A stretch of 27,709 nt of DNA from Parachlorella kessleri (Eukaryota; Chlorophyta; Trebouxiophyceae; Chlorellales; Chlorellaceae). Under the pieces are notes generated by a model. That model was not told the origin of the DNA and did no database searches. It worked only from the letters and a program-made list of their open reading frames with translations. Position numbers and translations under genes: made by a program. Every line of letters begins with the position of its first letter. Position 1 is the stretch's first letter. Positions 1 through 9,931 of this stretch are shown piece by piece. The stretch is from contig BBXU01001549.1 in NCBI GenBank assembly GCA_001598975.1, positions 1-27,709 of the forward strand. Direction: 5' to 3'.

Positions 1-308
1 TTCAGATGCATGGCAGTTATTAGTTTTAGGAGGAAGTTGCTTGGTGGCCTGTAGCACCCAAACACAAGCCAGGGGGCAGAGCAGCCCCTTGAAGCCGACC
101 AACTTAGTTATGCCCGTAATGTACCACCCCATCCGGCTTGCAGACTTAGCAGCAATTGAGGCCTGGGGTCTCTGACGTGAGGCGCAACTACCTGATGTGA
201 TACCCTGTGTGTTGTAGCCAAGCCATACATCATACGTTGTGACGTGGTACCCCTGGAGACCTCTACAAGGGTTTGGTGAACCCCTCCGCCTGCCTTATGT
301 GCTTGCAG

Positions 309-1681
309 CTGGGCGTGGGCGGTATAGTTGTGTCCCTCCTAGCGCTAGGGACGGTGGGGTCCGGGGCACTGCCGCTGGGGGCCTCGATGGCTGCCTGGGC
401 CAACCTGGGGGCGCTGCTGCTGTACGTGGGCTGCTACCAGGTGACTCATGCTGACCTGGCAGCTGGCGCAAGCTAGTACTAATGGCACCGAGGAGGAAGG
501 CTGTGTCCTGCTAATTCACCCGCCCATGGCTGGATGCTGGCTGGTGGGGGAAGGTGTCCCATTTGTCTCTCAACCTGTAGAATCCAGCCAGCGCCCCCTC
601 CTGAGTGGCTGCGTTTTGCTCCTCATGGCTCAGCAGGGAAGGCATCCACCGGCTGCTGGTTGTTGGCGCGGGGTCATCACCACATGCCCTGCTCGCATCC
701 ATACCCCTGTATGCATTGTAGACATGTCTGTGCTGGTGTGTGATGTGGTCCCCGTCAGCCACCCTCCCTCCAGTGAAAGGACTGATTACCCCCCAACCCC
801 TGCTGTGCTGAGCGCGCTTTGCCCCCCGCTGCCTCCCCCTCCAGGTCAGCTTTGGCCCCATCAGCTGGCTGCTGGTAGGCGAGGTGTTCCCGGGCAACAC
901 ACATCCCCCCCTGCTGTGCTGAGCGCGCTGTGCCCCCCGCTGCCTCCCCCTCCAGGTCAGCTTTGGCCCCATCAGCTGGCTGCTGGTGGGCGAGGTGTTC
1001 CCGCTCAAGGTGCGGGGCCAGGCCATCGCCTTGGCCACCATCACCAACTTCGCATCCAACTTTGCCGTGTCGCTGGCGCTGCCCACCGTGCAGCAAGCCG
1101 TGGGCCAGTCAGGTGGGAGGGTTGGTGGTGCCAGTGCTTGCCAGTTTTGCCGGTGTAGCTGTGTCGCTGGCGCTGCCGACCGTGCAGCAAGCCGTGGGCC
1201 AGTCAGGTGGGAGAGGGGGCGGTGTGCCCGTGCTTGTTATGTCTGCCAGTGTAGCTGCGCCTCTCTGGCGCTGCCAACCCTGCCCGGCATCAAGAGTTCG
1301 CCACCCCACCTGCCTACAATTCCCGGCCCCTATGGATGGTCTTGCATCTTGCATCCGCTTGTGTGGACGTGTTAGTAGTCTCCGTCCACCCTTGGGCTGC
1401 CCTGGCTGCCCCACTGGGAGGGCTCACCACAGCATGGTCAGGGGGCCATATGCTGTTAGGCTAGACCAGGCTAGACTAGACTGGACTAGACTGCTGTGCT
1501 GCCCTCCAACCCCTGTGCAGCCACATACTTTGGCTTTGCCGGCATCGGGGCGGTCGCCCTGCTGACCATCTACAACCTGGTGCCTGAGACCAAGGGCAAG
1601 ACCCTGGAGGAGATAGAGGCCCTGTGGCGGCCGGAGGCGGCGGGGAATCTACCCACACGGCAGGAAAGCCACGCCGAGTGA
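309..1681 (+). CDS. Sugar-porter (MFS) transporter, C-terminal exons (5' end outside window)
   Basis: Three coding exons are supported: 309-440, 956-1112 and 1521-1681, with phases that join without a gap. The translation gives LLLYVGCYQ, then VSFGPISWLLVGEVFPLKVR, then ATYFGFAGIGAVALL and VPETKGKTLEEIE before the stop. GPxxWLxxxExFPxxxRG and PETKGxxLEEIE are hallmark motifs of sugar porters, in the loop region before transmembrane helix 11 and just after helix 12. The match is best to the plant D-xylose-proton symporter-like / plastidic-vacuolar glucose transporter group. The role inferred is proton-coupled monosaccharide transport. Target membrane and substrate cannot be read, because the N-terminus and about two thirds of the protein lie to the left. 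Bases 1-308 read as intron. The exon 956-1112 is flanked by duplicated copies of both of its ends (797-892 and 1161-1213). Confidence 0.85.
797..1003 (+). repeat. Tandem duplication of an intron end plus exon start (transporter)
   Basis: Bases 797-892 and 908-1003 are nearly identical copies (about two differences in 96 bases) with a period of 111 bp. Each contains the pyrimidine tract, the CCAG acceptor and the first 48 bases of the exon, encoding VSFGPISWLLVGEVFP. Only the second copy runs on into LKVRG. The first copy, read from its own acceptor, meets a TGA after a further nine codons. It is therefore a decoy acceptor whose use would truncate the protein, unless it is joined by another splice. 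Confidence 0.9.
1067..1293 (+). repeat. Tandem copies of an exon end plus donor (transporter)
   Basis: The 3' end of the exon (1067-1112, encoding VSLALPTVQQAVGQS) and its donor GTGGGAG recur at 1161-1213 with a period of 94 bp and one mismatch in the core. A third, more diverged partial copy follows at about 1245-1293 (CTCTGGCGCTGCCAACC). The spacer segments also align (GCCAGTGCTTG/GCCCGTGCTTG), so this is a degenerating tandem repeat of about 94 bp. It offers a second donor inside the intron. Confidence 0.85.
1458..1494 (+). repeat. CTAGACT micro-repeat before the last transporter exon
   Basis: Short direct repeats of CTAGAC(T/C) occur several times in about 35 bases, some 25 bases before the acceptor of the final transporter exon. 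This is simple slippage-type sequence. No function can be read. Confidence 0.6.
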
Positions 1682-2178
1682 CGTGAGTAGTGACTGGGGG
1701 AAGGGAGCAGGGGCGCTATGGCAGCAGGAGGTGGCAGGGTTACTGCCCACACGCCGGAAGAGCCAGGCTAGACTGAGAGCACCAGCGATGGGGGTTGGGA
1801 GCCTTGTTTGAGTGGAAGACTTCGCACGGTGGCCAGCTAGACCCAAGCGTGCCCAGCGTGAGGAGCAGCAGCAGCTGGCAGCGGCGAGCCCTGCCCACGT
1901 CGTTGGCTGGCGGGGCACCACACCAGGCGCACAGCGCACTGCCACATGGGAGCTGTAGTGCAGAAAGCCAGCATGGGCTTCGCGTCATCAGACGCAAGAC
2001 CAGGGGTGCCCTCAACATGCTGTCCCCTAAGTGGGGGGAGGGACAGAATGGGGCAAGACCAGGGGTGCCCTCCAGCCCGTGGCTGCCTCAGAGCTGGCAA
2101 GTGGGTACCTGAGAAGGAAGGTGGCATGTGCTGCTCCTCCAAGCTCGCTAGACCTGTCAGCGGCATGCAGGGGAACCT

Positions 2179-2246
2179 CTGGGGATACTCACAGAATGCC
2201 CTGGAGCCGCGCCTGGGGATACTCACAGGGTGCTCTGGAGCCTCGC
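2179..2246. repeat. 34-bp tandem duplication
   Basis: Two adjacent copies, 2179-2212 and 2213-2246, begin CTGGGGATACTCACAG and end GGAGCC(G/T)CGC. They differ at a few positions. They lie in the presumed downstream region of the transporter gene. Confidence 0.85.
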
Positions 2247-2825
2247 CTGGCTTGGGTGGCAGCAGGCAGTGCAACCAGCGGGATTGGGGTGACCTCAAGT
2301 TGTGCTGGTAGGGCTGGGTGTGAGGTATGCTCTGGACCTGGCCGAAGTTTTGCTGGATGACATGTGATTATGCTATTTAAGATAGAAGTGCACGTGACAG
2401 GGAGGGTCAGACAGCAGTGTGGCGGGTGCCAGCTACATCAGTGAACAGGCAGAATCGGAAAGCATGCTATTTGAGTGGCAGCGTCAGGTTGCTTTTCTTT
2501 CTTCTAGCGGCCCTTCCTTCCACCATCCCGGGCTTGTGGCTTGTCTCTAATGCTTCCACGCCGTGGCTACATGAAATATACCTGGCTTGTCTTTGAATGA
2601 ACGCTATCCAACTTAATTACATGATGCTGCCCGGAATAAATGCAGTCAGCAATACCTTGCAGTCACTAAAAACGCCTGCAATATCAAGTAGGCTGGTGGG
2701 CTGTGACAAGCTACGAGCCATGCCCTCCCCTTCTTGCTAATATGCCAGCATTGATGCTTAGGCATTCCTACCACAGCCCGGCACCGCGCTCAGGAAAGGC
2801 AGACAATCAAGCGGATCAGCACTTT

Positions 2826-2909
2826 GGCAAGACTCAGCCAAATTCTGCAACCAGCCCTGTCAGTCCAGCTCAACTCTCACTCCCTGTTCGCACCACCTGC
2901 CACCCATGC
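2826..2909 (+). repeat. Dispersed 84-bp repeat, copy 1
   Basis: This copy begins GGCAAGACTCAG, contains TCTCACTCCCTGTTCGCA and ends CTGCCACCCATGC. Copy 2 at 8285-8368 has the same length and the same two ends. No open frame is conserved among copies, so it looks like a short non-autonomous element. Confidence 0.75.
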
Positions 2910-3474
2910 TAATCAAGGGTCACACAATGCGGACTACAGCTACAACAGCAGATGGCGCAATGGCCTGCAGTGTACAGTTCTACATCACCTAGTTGAAGAT
3001 ATCGTAAGCAAGTTGCGACCATGCAATGCGCATGGCAAGAATGGCTGCCAAGCGCCAGAGGATAGCCTGCTCAACGTGCACAACCCACACTCGTGCCTCA
3101 CACTGGCCGGTCAATAGCTAGGGTACAAAGCAGTCAATGAAAGTCTGGGAGAGGCGTCCCACGAACCCTCATGGGTAAATCAGATAGCAAGAAGCGTGTA
3201 ACACAGATGCCAGCGTCAAAGTTCATAACTAAGTATTGCATCAGATGAGCACAGGCCTAGCCTCAACGCACACCACCAAAGTACATGACCCCAACCTCCT
3301 CCTCCAATAGGCTCCTTCCCTGAGGCACCTCCCAGGCCCAGAGGCACCCTGCCAGGCCACCTGTGACCCACCGCAGGACGAGGGACCAATCCAAGAGAGG
3401 TTGATGGTTCCAAGCACGTCGGGCCAGCTCTGCAGCAGACCAACCCAAAGTCGCTTGCTTCATGAGGCACCAAC

Positions 3475-4205
3475 TCAACGCCATCTTGTCAGGGCCCCGT
3501 CGCCAAAAGCCACTGCTCGGGGCGCCTCTCTCTGCCTGCCGCTGGCTTGCCGCATGGAGCTGCTGCGGCGGTTGCTGTACTGCTGCTGCAGACGGTCCTG
3601 GTACAGGTGCTGCTTGTACTGGGGCTGGCTGTACTGCCTTGACGCAGAGCGAGGCAAGTCCTCGGCAAAGAATGGGCTGGTCTCGCGTAGGGCTCCCAGG
3701 CTGCAGGGCACCCCCCACTGCACCCAGAAGCAGAAGCACAGTGGCGGTTAGATATAATCGCAGAAAGGTTCAAGACAGGGCACCCGCCCTGCCCATCTAG
3801 AGCTAGGGCATGTCAACCTATTGCAGCACGGTATGATCGAACCAGGGGCAATACAGGGCACTGTCCCCAGCTCGGGCTAGGGCATGCCAACCAGTTCCAG
3901 TCCATCAGGGGGGCGAGGCAGACACTCCCCACAACAGTTGCTCCACCGACTGTCACAGCTCCTCCAGGCTTTGCAAGCTGCTTCAGGCACCGCACCTGCA
4001 CTTCACAGTGGTAGTCTCGCGACGCCGCGGGTATGAGGGGATCCCCCGAGACGTGGTCACCTCGCTGCCGCCTACAGGAGGACTGCATGACGACTCTCCT
4101 GCCGCCGCAAGCCACACAAGCCGCGCAGCATGTGATCTTCACAAAACCCTTGCCCACGGCAGCGCATGCTCGGGCCACGCCTTCGAGAGCCCGGCCGTTC
4201 CCCAT
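3475..4205 (-). CDS. Small unrecognised basic protein, tandem paralogue 1 (150 aa)
   Basis: Two exons on the minus strand: 3996-4205 (70 codons, beginning MGNGRALEGV) and 3717-3475 (80 codons plus stop, ending AFGDGALTRWR). The donor is GTGCGG and the acceptor GGTGCAG, phase 0. I chose the second Met of the open frame because the paralogue at 5775-6540 starts at the equivalent Met-Gly. I do not recognise the family. Visible features are a conserved N-terminal ACAAVGKG(F/L)V(K/R)IT segment, a Cys-rich stretch (CCAACVACGGRR) in this copy only, a Tyr/Gln/Arg-rich middle, and a conserved C-terminal tail. Met-Gly at the start makes N-myristoylation possible, though position 6 is Ala rather than the usual Ser/Thr. 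No membrane segment is seen. Conservation of both exons and the intron phase between the paralogues argues that the gene is real. Confidence 0.55.
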
Positions 4206-4311
4206 GCAACGCAAGAAGGGATCCTCAGAAATACTGGCGTAGTAGCGTGCTTACGCACGAACACAAGAATAAAGCAAGACAAACGACCAGATGGCAGGAC
4301 GGACGGCTAAG

Positions 4312-4333
4312 TCCTAGGTGGATGATGTGATCA
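4312..4333 (-). promoter_or_regulatory. Conserved upstream segment of small paralogue 1
   Basis: TCCTAGGTGGATGATGTGATCA on the + strand lies 107 bases upstream of the start at 4205. Its counterpart upstream of the sister gene (6690-6711) shares GGATGATGTGATCA exactly, while the surrounding intergenic DNA does not align by eye. This suggests either a retained regulatory element or a remnant of the duplication. Confidence 0.4.
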
Positions 4334-5614
4334 CGCCGCACCATCACACCTGGCTGAGGGATCCGCGCCCAGGTAGCTGATCGCGCGCGGAACGCATCTT
4401 GACCAATGCTGGAAATCTACAACTCGCTGCCTAGGCAGCAGCGGCACGTCACTAACCCTGATAGAGAGCGTACTCTGGCCCCAAGTTCAGGCTATGCATA
4501 TGTTGATACAAGTGATGTATGCCAAGGTGCACGGAGGCACTGTTCAGCACTTGCCCCACCTCACTCTCCCTGGCTGTTGCCAGCAGTCCTGTAGCTCTAT
4601 AGATGGCATCTTGAACCTTCCTAACCCTAGTACGCCACTTCCCTGGTGGAGTACCTTGACAGTAAACAGCTGGGGCGGGACCCTCAACGCAGGTAGACTC
4701 ACTTATACTCACGGCGGCAGGGAGTGCACATGGGATAAAGACTAAATGCACCAATATGCTCTAGGACAATGCCCAAGTTGATCGATAAGGGAGGGAACAA
4801 TCGCTCAAGTGGGCTGTCCTGTGCTCCTTAGGCGCCCCGCGCGCTCAGCTTCTCGCGGGCTCTGCTTTAGGTGCCTTTCTACTGGGCTTCATAGCCTCCT
4901 CCCTGCCTTCCGTTGTCTTCAGTTTTAGCGTGGCAGGCAATGCGACCAGAGACGAGGTACGGATATGCTGGGCTGACAGGGTTCTATGCAGTTATGCACT
5001 GTGTCTTGCCTGCTTCAGCTGTCTGTTCATACCAGTGCCGCAGCGGCTGCAATTACAGATACCATGGCAAGAGCCTTGGCCTTATTGAATGCATCACAAA
5101 CAGTTGACTTGATGCAATGTGCTGCAAAAACGCCAACCAAGCCAGCTTGAGCTGTAGGCATCATGATACGTGGCGCAGTCTTAGGCAGTTGGTTACCCCA
5201 ACAAAGCATAGTAAGGTGGCACGCCCATTCAGTCCTACCATAACGCATGAGCCACTGAGCCGACCATATCTGAAACAGCACATGGTGCAAAGCCCCACAG
5301 TATATCTCTGATGCCAAGTTCGAGCTAAAATGGTTACCTAGCATGAAATTGCCGAGGCATGAAGTAGAAAGAATGAGTACCTAGGCATTATCATATTGCT
5401 GTCCCTGCAGTTGCCCTGCCGTCGCTGCAAGCACTGCACTCCTGCTAACCCATAATGCACACACAGCCGTCATCCTCGCATAATGAAGTCTGCAGCTTTT
5501 ATCCCAGACCTAGTCCTGTTTCAGGCAGACAGCCTCCCACGCCAGGGCATATCAGGCCCTGCTGGTCCCTATCAACTGCTGCCAGTACCATTTTTCCACT
5601 ACCCAAGCTGCACA

Positions 5615-5682
5615 GCTGCTACAAACATAACTGTTCACACAGCTCCACTCTCACTCCCAGTTCGAACTAACTGCCGCCCATG
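5615..5682 (+). repeat. Dispersed repeat, copy 3 (diverged)
   Basis: It contains CTCTCACTCCCAGTTCGAAC followed by a CTGCCGCCCATG end, aligning with the right half of the 84-bp family. This copy has GTTCGAAC, which resembles a tRNA-type B box, but no tRNA fold is seen. Confidence 0.6.
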
Positions 5683-5774
5683 TCAAAGACTATATATGTG
5701 AGCCAAGACTCGCTCACTCACTCGGTGATGAGCCCTCACCATCAATAAGCTACAAACACATCACCCAGCCGTAG

Positions 5775-6540
5775 TCAGTGCCACTTGGTCAGCGCCCCCT
5801 CACCAAAAGCCAACACCCTGGGTGGCTCGTTTCGCTGGGCCTGCCGCCCACGACCGCCGCTACTGTGCAGGTGCTGCCTCTGCTGCTGGAGCTGCTGCCT
5901 GTACTGCCCCTGCTGGCTGTACTGCTGCCGCCTGGGTGCCGATCGCGGCCGGTCCGAACCGAAGGGGTCCTCTCGGAGGGCACCCCGCCCGAAAGGCACG
6001 CCATGCTGCAGCAGGAAGGGTAGGGCATGGTTAGGTCCTGGTCCGCTCACAATGGCTCCCTTCCCAAAGGCGGCTTAGGCACGAGGGCACATGGTAGACA
6101 ACTGGGTGAACTTGCCAGCAGGCGGGTTACTATGTGTGCAAGCTCAGTGGTGGAAGTTGCAAATCCAGCAAAGAGGACAGTGCCCATCCCGTGACAATAT
6201 GAGTAGGCTACAGAGGTGGGGACTCTACTAGTGCTGGGAACACCCAGGGCCAGTCGCTGCTGCACTAGCCTGGCAGGACGAAGGCCCACCCCAGGCATAT
6301 ATGCACAAGGCTTGTGTGCCTAATCGAAACACACATGCTTGAATGCCGCGCAAAGCCACGCACCTCAACTTCGCTATGGTAATCGTGCGTTCGGCGCGTG
6401 AGGTGCTCCCCTGAGAAGTGCTCATCACCTTGCCTTATGACCACCCTCCTGCCAGAGCACGAGGCAGTAATTCTCACAAGACCCTTGCCTACTGCAGCGC
6501 AAGCTTGTCCCACACCCTTCAAAGCCCGGCTGCCCCCCAT
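5775..6540 (-). CDS. Small unrecognised basic protein, tandem paralogue 2 (135 aa)
   Basis: Two exons on the minus strand: 6364-6540 (59 codons, beginning MGGSRALKGV) and 6005-5775 (76 codons plus stop, ending AFGEGALTKWH). The donor is GTGCGT and the acceptor CTGCTGCAG, phase 0, the same architecture as the gene at 3475-4205. Aligned parts are the N-terminus (ACAAVGKGLVRIT, GRRVV), the end of exon 1 (DYHSEVE), the start of exon 2 (HGVPFGRGALRED), the Gln-rich QYSQQGQYRQQLQQQ middle and the PPRVLAFGEGALT tail. The Cys-rich insert of the sister is shortened. Function is unknown. The Met-Gly start allows myristoylation, and the Gln/Arg-rich middle is probably disordered. An upstream motif shared with the glycosyltransferase genes lies 150 bases before the ATG. 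Confidence 0.55.
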
Positions 6541-6689
6541 TGGTTGTGAGAACTGCTACGCGGTTGCAGTGCAATCCTTCTGGGCAACGAAAAGCAGAAG
6601 CGATGAGTTGGAGAAACGCTATCAGTCACAATTCTTAATGGATAAAGAGGTTAAGAAGCAAACGGGTTGGTGAGCATAAGTAACCCCCC

Positions 6690-6711
6690 TTCAGGCGGAT
6701 GATGTGATCAT
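6690..6711 (-). promoter_or_regulatory. Shared upstream motif TTCAGGCGGAT (small paralogue 2)
   Basis: TTCAGGCGGATGATGTGATCA on the + strand, that is TGATCACATCATCCGCCTGAA on the coding strand, begins 150 bases upstream of the ATG at 6540. The 11-base TTCAGGCGGAT also occurs 180 and 162 bases upstream of the two glycosyltransferase starts. It is a candidate transcription-factor site. Confidence 0.4.
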
Positions 6712-7347
6712 GAGTTTATCAGAACACGCGCTTTGAGGTGCCAGCGCGCAATTGTGCCATGCAACTGATGGATGGACCGTCGCCGTGTAAGGACCTTTCA
6801 AAATATTTCGTCACAAAGATCCATTCAACATCACTGAACCGATACTCGTCCCGTGGTGCAACCTGTGTAATGATGAGGTGAGTTTCTCTGTGGCGTTGTC
6901 TGCCCAAGTCCTAAGACATCCGCACAAGAGCACTAGCACCCCAGCACCACACGTCACTGCTTCGATTGGGCACCAGGTTCGCACGCGTAGTGGGCTCCCC
7001 CGATCACTGGACGCCCAGAGGTATACCCCAGGAGGGGGCCTTGACGCGACCAGTACACGATGTCCCTCTGCTGCACCAAGTGTGTTGTGAGCTGCATGAA
7101 GCAAGCTCTTGGATTTTGTCATAGTATGGCTCCCATGGTCAGATGCAGGCCGTGCCCCCTCCTGCTGCCATACTGACACCCAAGCCCTGAAACAAGTTTT
7201 TAGGATTTCGTGCTCTCCTGTCCACCTCCTTTGACCCCGCCGTACTGGCCAAGCTCTGATAGCCTCCCTCCTACAGAGTGATATACCTCTTGCACTGAAT
7301 GTACATCCCACCGCTTCGTTTCCAGCCAAACTAAAGAATGGTACAAG

Positions 7348-7352
7348 TTACA
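7348..7352 (-). terminator. Probable TGTAA polyadenylation signal of the membrane-protein gene
   Basis: TGTAA on the minus strand lies about 110 bases beyond the stop at 7461. TGTAA near the 3' end is the typical polyadenylation signal of chlorophycean mRNAs. Confidence 0.5.
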
Positions 7353-7460
7353 CTAGACTGTTAAACACTCGCGAAAGCCGCTGCCCTTGCAACCTGGACA
7401 TGCTGTTGAGATCATGCTGCTCCCCGTTCTGCACCCTCTTGCATCCGCTGCTGTCCAACG

Positions 7461-9071
7461 CTACGGTGACAACACCTCTTCAACACTTATTGCCAGGGGC
7501 CGCCGCTCCTCCCTGCCCCCGGCATGAGCTTTCTCCCTGGCTTTGAGCAGCGATGGTGCCGAGAAGAGGTAGAGATAGTTGGCGACGCAGGCCAGGATGA
7601 AGCCTGCCAGGGTCACGCTGCGCCAGCTGGACATGTGGGAATCAGATCCCTCTGGGCTGGTATCATAGGTGGTGGCTTGGACCAGGGTGTTGCAGATGAG
7701 CATGTCCAGAACTACCACCTGCAATTTGGATGTGAGATTTTCAGGGGTTGCAGGCATTTATAGCTCTCTGAGAGGAAAATATTGTAGGGTTTAGCAAGGA
7801 CTAGGCGGGCCTGTGGTCTGCGCAGAGCGGACACTGCTGTGAGGGGGCACAGAGGGCATGCTCCATGTGTGCATGCGAGGCAGGGCAGCATGAGCAGATC
7901 GCCAGGCGGGTGGTTCTAGGGTGTTACATGTGGTGGGCCATACCCAAGCAAACGCTGCATATGCCAGGGCACTTCGAATCGCGCAGGGTTACAATCTAGA
8001 GGACCCAAAAGGACCCCAAGGCACCCGCAGGGTACGAAACTACCTCTCCAACTTAAGAGGGAGGGAGCAGCGACTGGTACCCAGGGTCCACCCCAGCCAA
8101 AGCAGCAGCCAAGTGCGTACCCAAGGCCCTGGACCCTGAACCCATGTATTCAACTCACCGTGGACGTGAACAGTAGCAAGGGATGCCCAGCCGCTCGCAT
8201 ACAGCTGCTGCTGCAAAGGGAAATGCTGCAGGCAAGGAACAGCACAAGCTGGCACACCAGTGCCCACCTGCAGCAACGACGCCAGGCAAGACTCAGGCGC
8301 ATCCTGCATCCAGTCCTGTTCATACAGTCCAACTCTCACTCCCTGTTCGCAGTACCTGCCACCCATGCGAAGGACCAGCCGCAGGACAGCTCAGCGACCA
8401 TGATTGGCACAGGCCCCCCACATGTGTCGCCTGGAGTCAGTATAAAGAGAGAGCCATGCCAGCTGACCCACTTACCCGGGTCAGTTGAGGCTGAACTTCA
8501 TACAGCCAATTGCCACAGTGACCGCACCACAGCATGGCGGTGGCCAGGTTATACCCCGCCCACAAGAGCTATGCCATCACATGCACATGCCAGCGCACAC
8601 TCACCAGGGCAGGCTGTAGATGCGGGCGCACGTCACAAAGCCGTGGGAGTGAGCAAACTTGGCCAGCAAGGTATTCAGCTTCTCCTGGGTCTGATTCACG
8701 GTGGTCTGGGTGATGTTTTTGGCCAGGTCCGTCACATTCTGAATGAGGCCTGGCAGATCCTCCAGGGCGATTGTTGTGGTGTTGGGCAGCACTTGGCCGT
8801 CGGGAGCGGGGGGATCTGCGTCGGGTGTGTCATCCACGACCTGAGAAACATCACCCAGCTCCTCGCTGCCAGCTGGCATGCTGCCCGCGCTGCCGGCGCC
8901 ATCGATGCCTGGATAGGGCTCCGAACTGGCTGCTGTGTAGCCGTCCTCCAAGTCGGTGCAGGCAGACTGCAACCCTGCCAGGCCGACAGTCATGACAAGG
9001 GCTGCTGCCAAGCTGAGCACCACTGCCAAGCTGGCACACCCGCCTGCTGCTGCGCTGCCCTTCTTTGCCAT
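7461..9071 (-). CDS. Unrecognised membrane protein with glycosylated loop (263 aa)
   Basis: Three exons join in frame: 8605-9071, 8159-8225 and 7461-7718, with donors GTGAGT and GTGAGT and acceptors CCTGCAG and AATTGCAG. The start MAKKGS is the Met directly before a hydrophobic segment. The predicted layout is a first membrane helix at about residues 13-34, and a loop of about 130 residues that is acidic and Pro/Ser-rich, with sequons NTT (97), NVT (112), NIT (119) and NQT (126). Helices at about 170-193 and 214-232 follow, then a basic, then acidic, C-terminal tail. The sequon cluster suggests the loop lies in the ER lumen or outside the cell. I recognise no family. A 15-base longer or shorter exon 2 is possible, because a second in-frame acceptor (TTTGCAG) lies just inside it. 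Confidence 0.55.
8285..8368 (+). repeat. Dispersed 84-bp repeat, copy 2 (in intron 1 of the membrane-protein gene)
   Basis: It starts GGCAAGACTCAGGCGCAT and ends CTGCCACCCATGC, with the shared core TCTCACTCCCTGTTCGCA. It is antisense to the host gene and lies within the intron between exons 8605-9071 and 8159-8225. Confidence 0.75.
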
Positions 9072-9931
9072 CCTGAAATCTTTGGGAGTGCTGGGCCTGC
9101 ACACAGGTACCCACCGAGTCACGACACTTGGCGGCATTGCCCGCAGGCCTGTGGCGACTGGTAGTGTTAAAGCCCTTGAGCGGAGCTACAGCCATGTCAC
9201 GTCATGTGCACTCAAGCGGGGCTCTAGGCCAATCCTCACGGCAGTAAACTCTTCTCACCGAGGTGGCTTATGGTCAGTAGTGCTCACCGCTGTCGACTGG
9301 GCAGGGCTACCATGCAATCCTGTGAAGGAGAGTGGATCAATAGTGATCTTTCGTGGCCGCGCCATGGCAGAGGAAGGAGTCCTTCCGCCAATTCCGCGCT
9401 GCTGTGCATGCCGACTTGCACGCCAGGCGCGCTGAGATACCCAAGGACATCCTGGACTGATTTAAAGGGTGCCAAACCTCTACCGTAATGGTAAGTCACA
9501 TGATCTGCTCACAACTCTTGGCGGATGTAGAAACCCGAGGTTGGTGAGACCATCGTCCCCTGCTGCGTTGTGCAAGAAGGGCAACCCACACTTCACCATT
9601 ATGTTTCTTCCGCTGCTAGCACGTCACTGCCAATCCCTTCCAGTCTATGAGGTAATTACAGATTCCGATTACAGTGCATCAGGGCCACAGCACGGAGACT
9701 CACAATGCCATCAAGAACACGAGTTGCAGGCCCATATGCACAGCTGTGTCAAAGACGCAGGCCTGGCAAGCGTGGCGCCTGCTGATCAGTGAAGCATGGG
9801 GTGCCAGCTGTCAGACCGTCATGCACTGCTGGAGAACCACAAGAGCCCGGCAACACATGTACACATGTAGTTAGCTGCTCCCGGCACGTCCCAATTTCTT
9901 CCAGTTCTTCTCACAGCCTCTTCAACCAAGC
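9072..9931. other. Intergenic region with the 3' side of glycosyltransferase gene A
   Basis: No gene is supported. Two TGTAA signals on the minus strand (TTACA at 9656-9660 and 9669-9673) lie about 260-275 bases beyond the stop at 9932 and could end that transcript. The rest would be promoter for the membrane-protein gene starting at 9071. Confidence 0.5.

Larger units (their letters stand above)
1682..3474. other. Non-coding stretch between the transporter and the minus-strand gene cluster
   Basis: I see no conserved protein in either strand. The stretch should contain the transporter 3' UTR, with an AATAAA at about 2634, and the 3' UTR of the gene ending at 3475. It holds a 20-base segment repeated at 1994-2013 and 2053-2072, a 34-bp tandem pair at 2179-2246, and one copy of the dispersed 84-bp repeat at 2826-2909. 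Open frames here are GC-driven and show no motif. Confidence 0.6.
4206..5774. other. Intergenic region between the two small paralogues
   Basis: No gene is supported in this 1.6-kb stretch. It should contain the promoter of the gene at 3475-4205 (the shared GGATGATGTGATCA segment at 4312-4333) and the 3' UTR of the gene at 5775-6540. One diverged copy of the dispersed repeat lies at 5615-5682. Longer open frames here lack motifs and have no counterpart near the sister gene. Confidence 0.6.
6541..7460. other. Intergenic region
   Basis: No gene is supported. The left part is the promoter side of the gene at 5775-6540 and includes the motif at 6690. The right part is the 3' side of the membrane-protein gene, with a TGTAA signal at 7348-7352. 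A 172-codon minus-strand open frame (6811-7329) crosses the region but has no recognisable domain or splice support. Confidence 0.55.

Noticed and set aside
448..1158. 236-codon + strand open frame over the transporter introns
   Set aside because: It reads the duplicated exon copies in a wrong frame. The correct frame with sugar-porter motifs is spliced.
6811..7329. 172-codon minus-strand open frame
   Set aside because: No motif, no splice partner, and it lies beyond the TGTAA signal of the neighbouring gene.
8160..9164. 334-codon open frame on the + strand
   Set aside because: It lies opposite the membrane-protein gene and runs through its introns and a dispersed repeat. The minus strand has coherent splice sites, membrane helices and sequons, so the + frame is a shadow.
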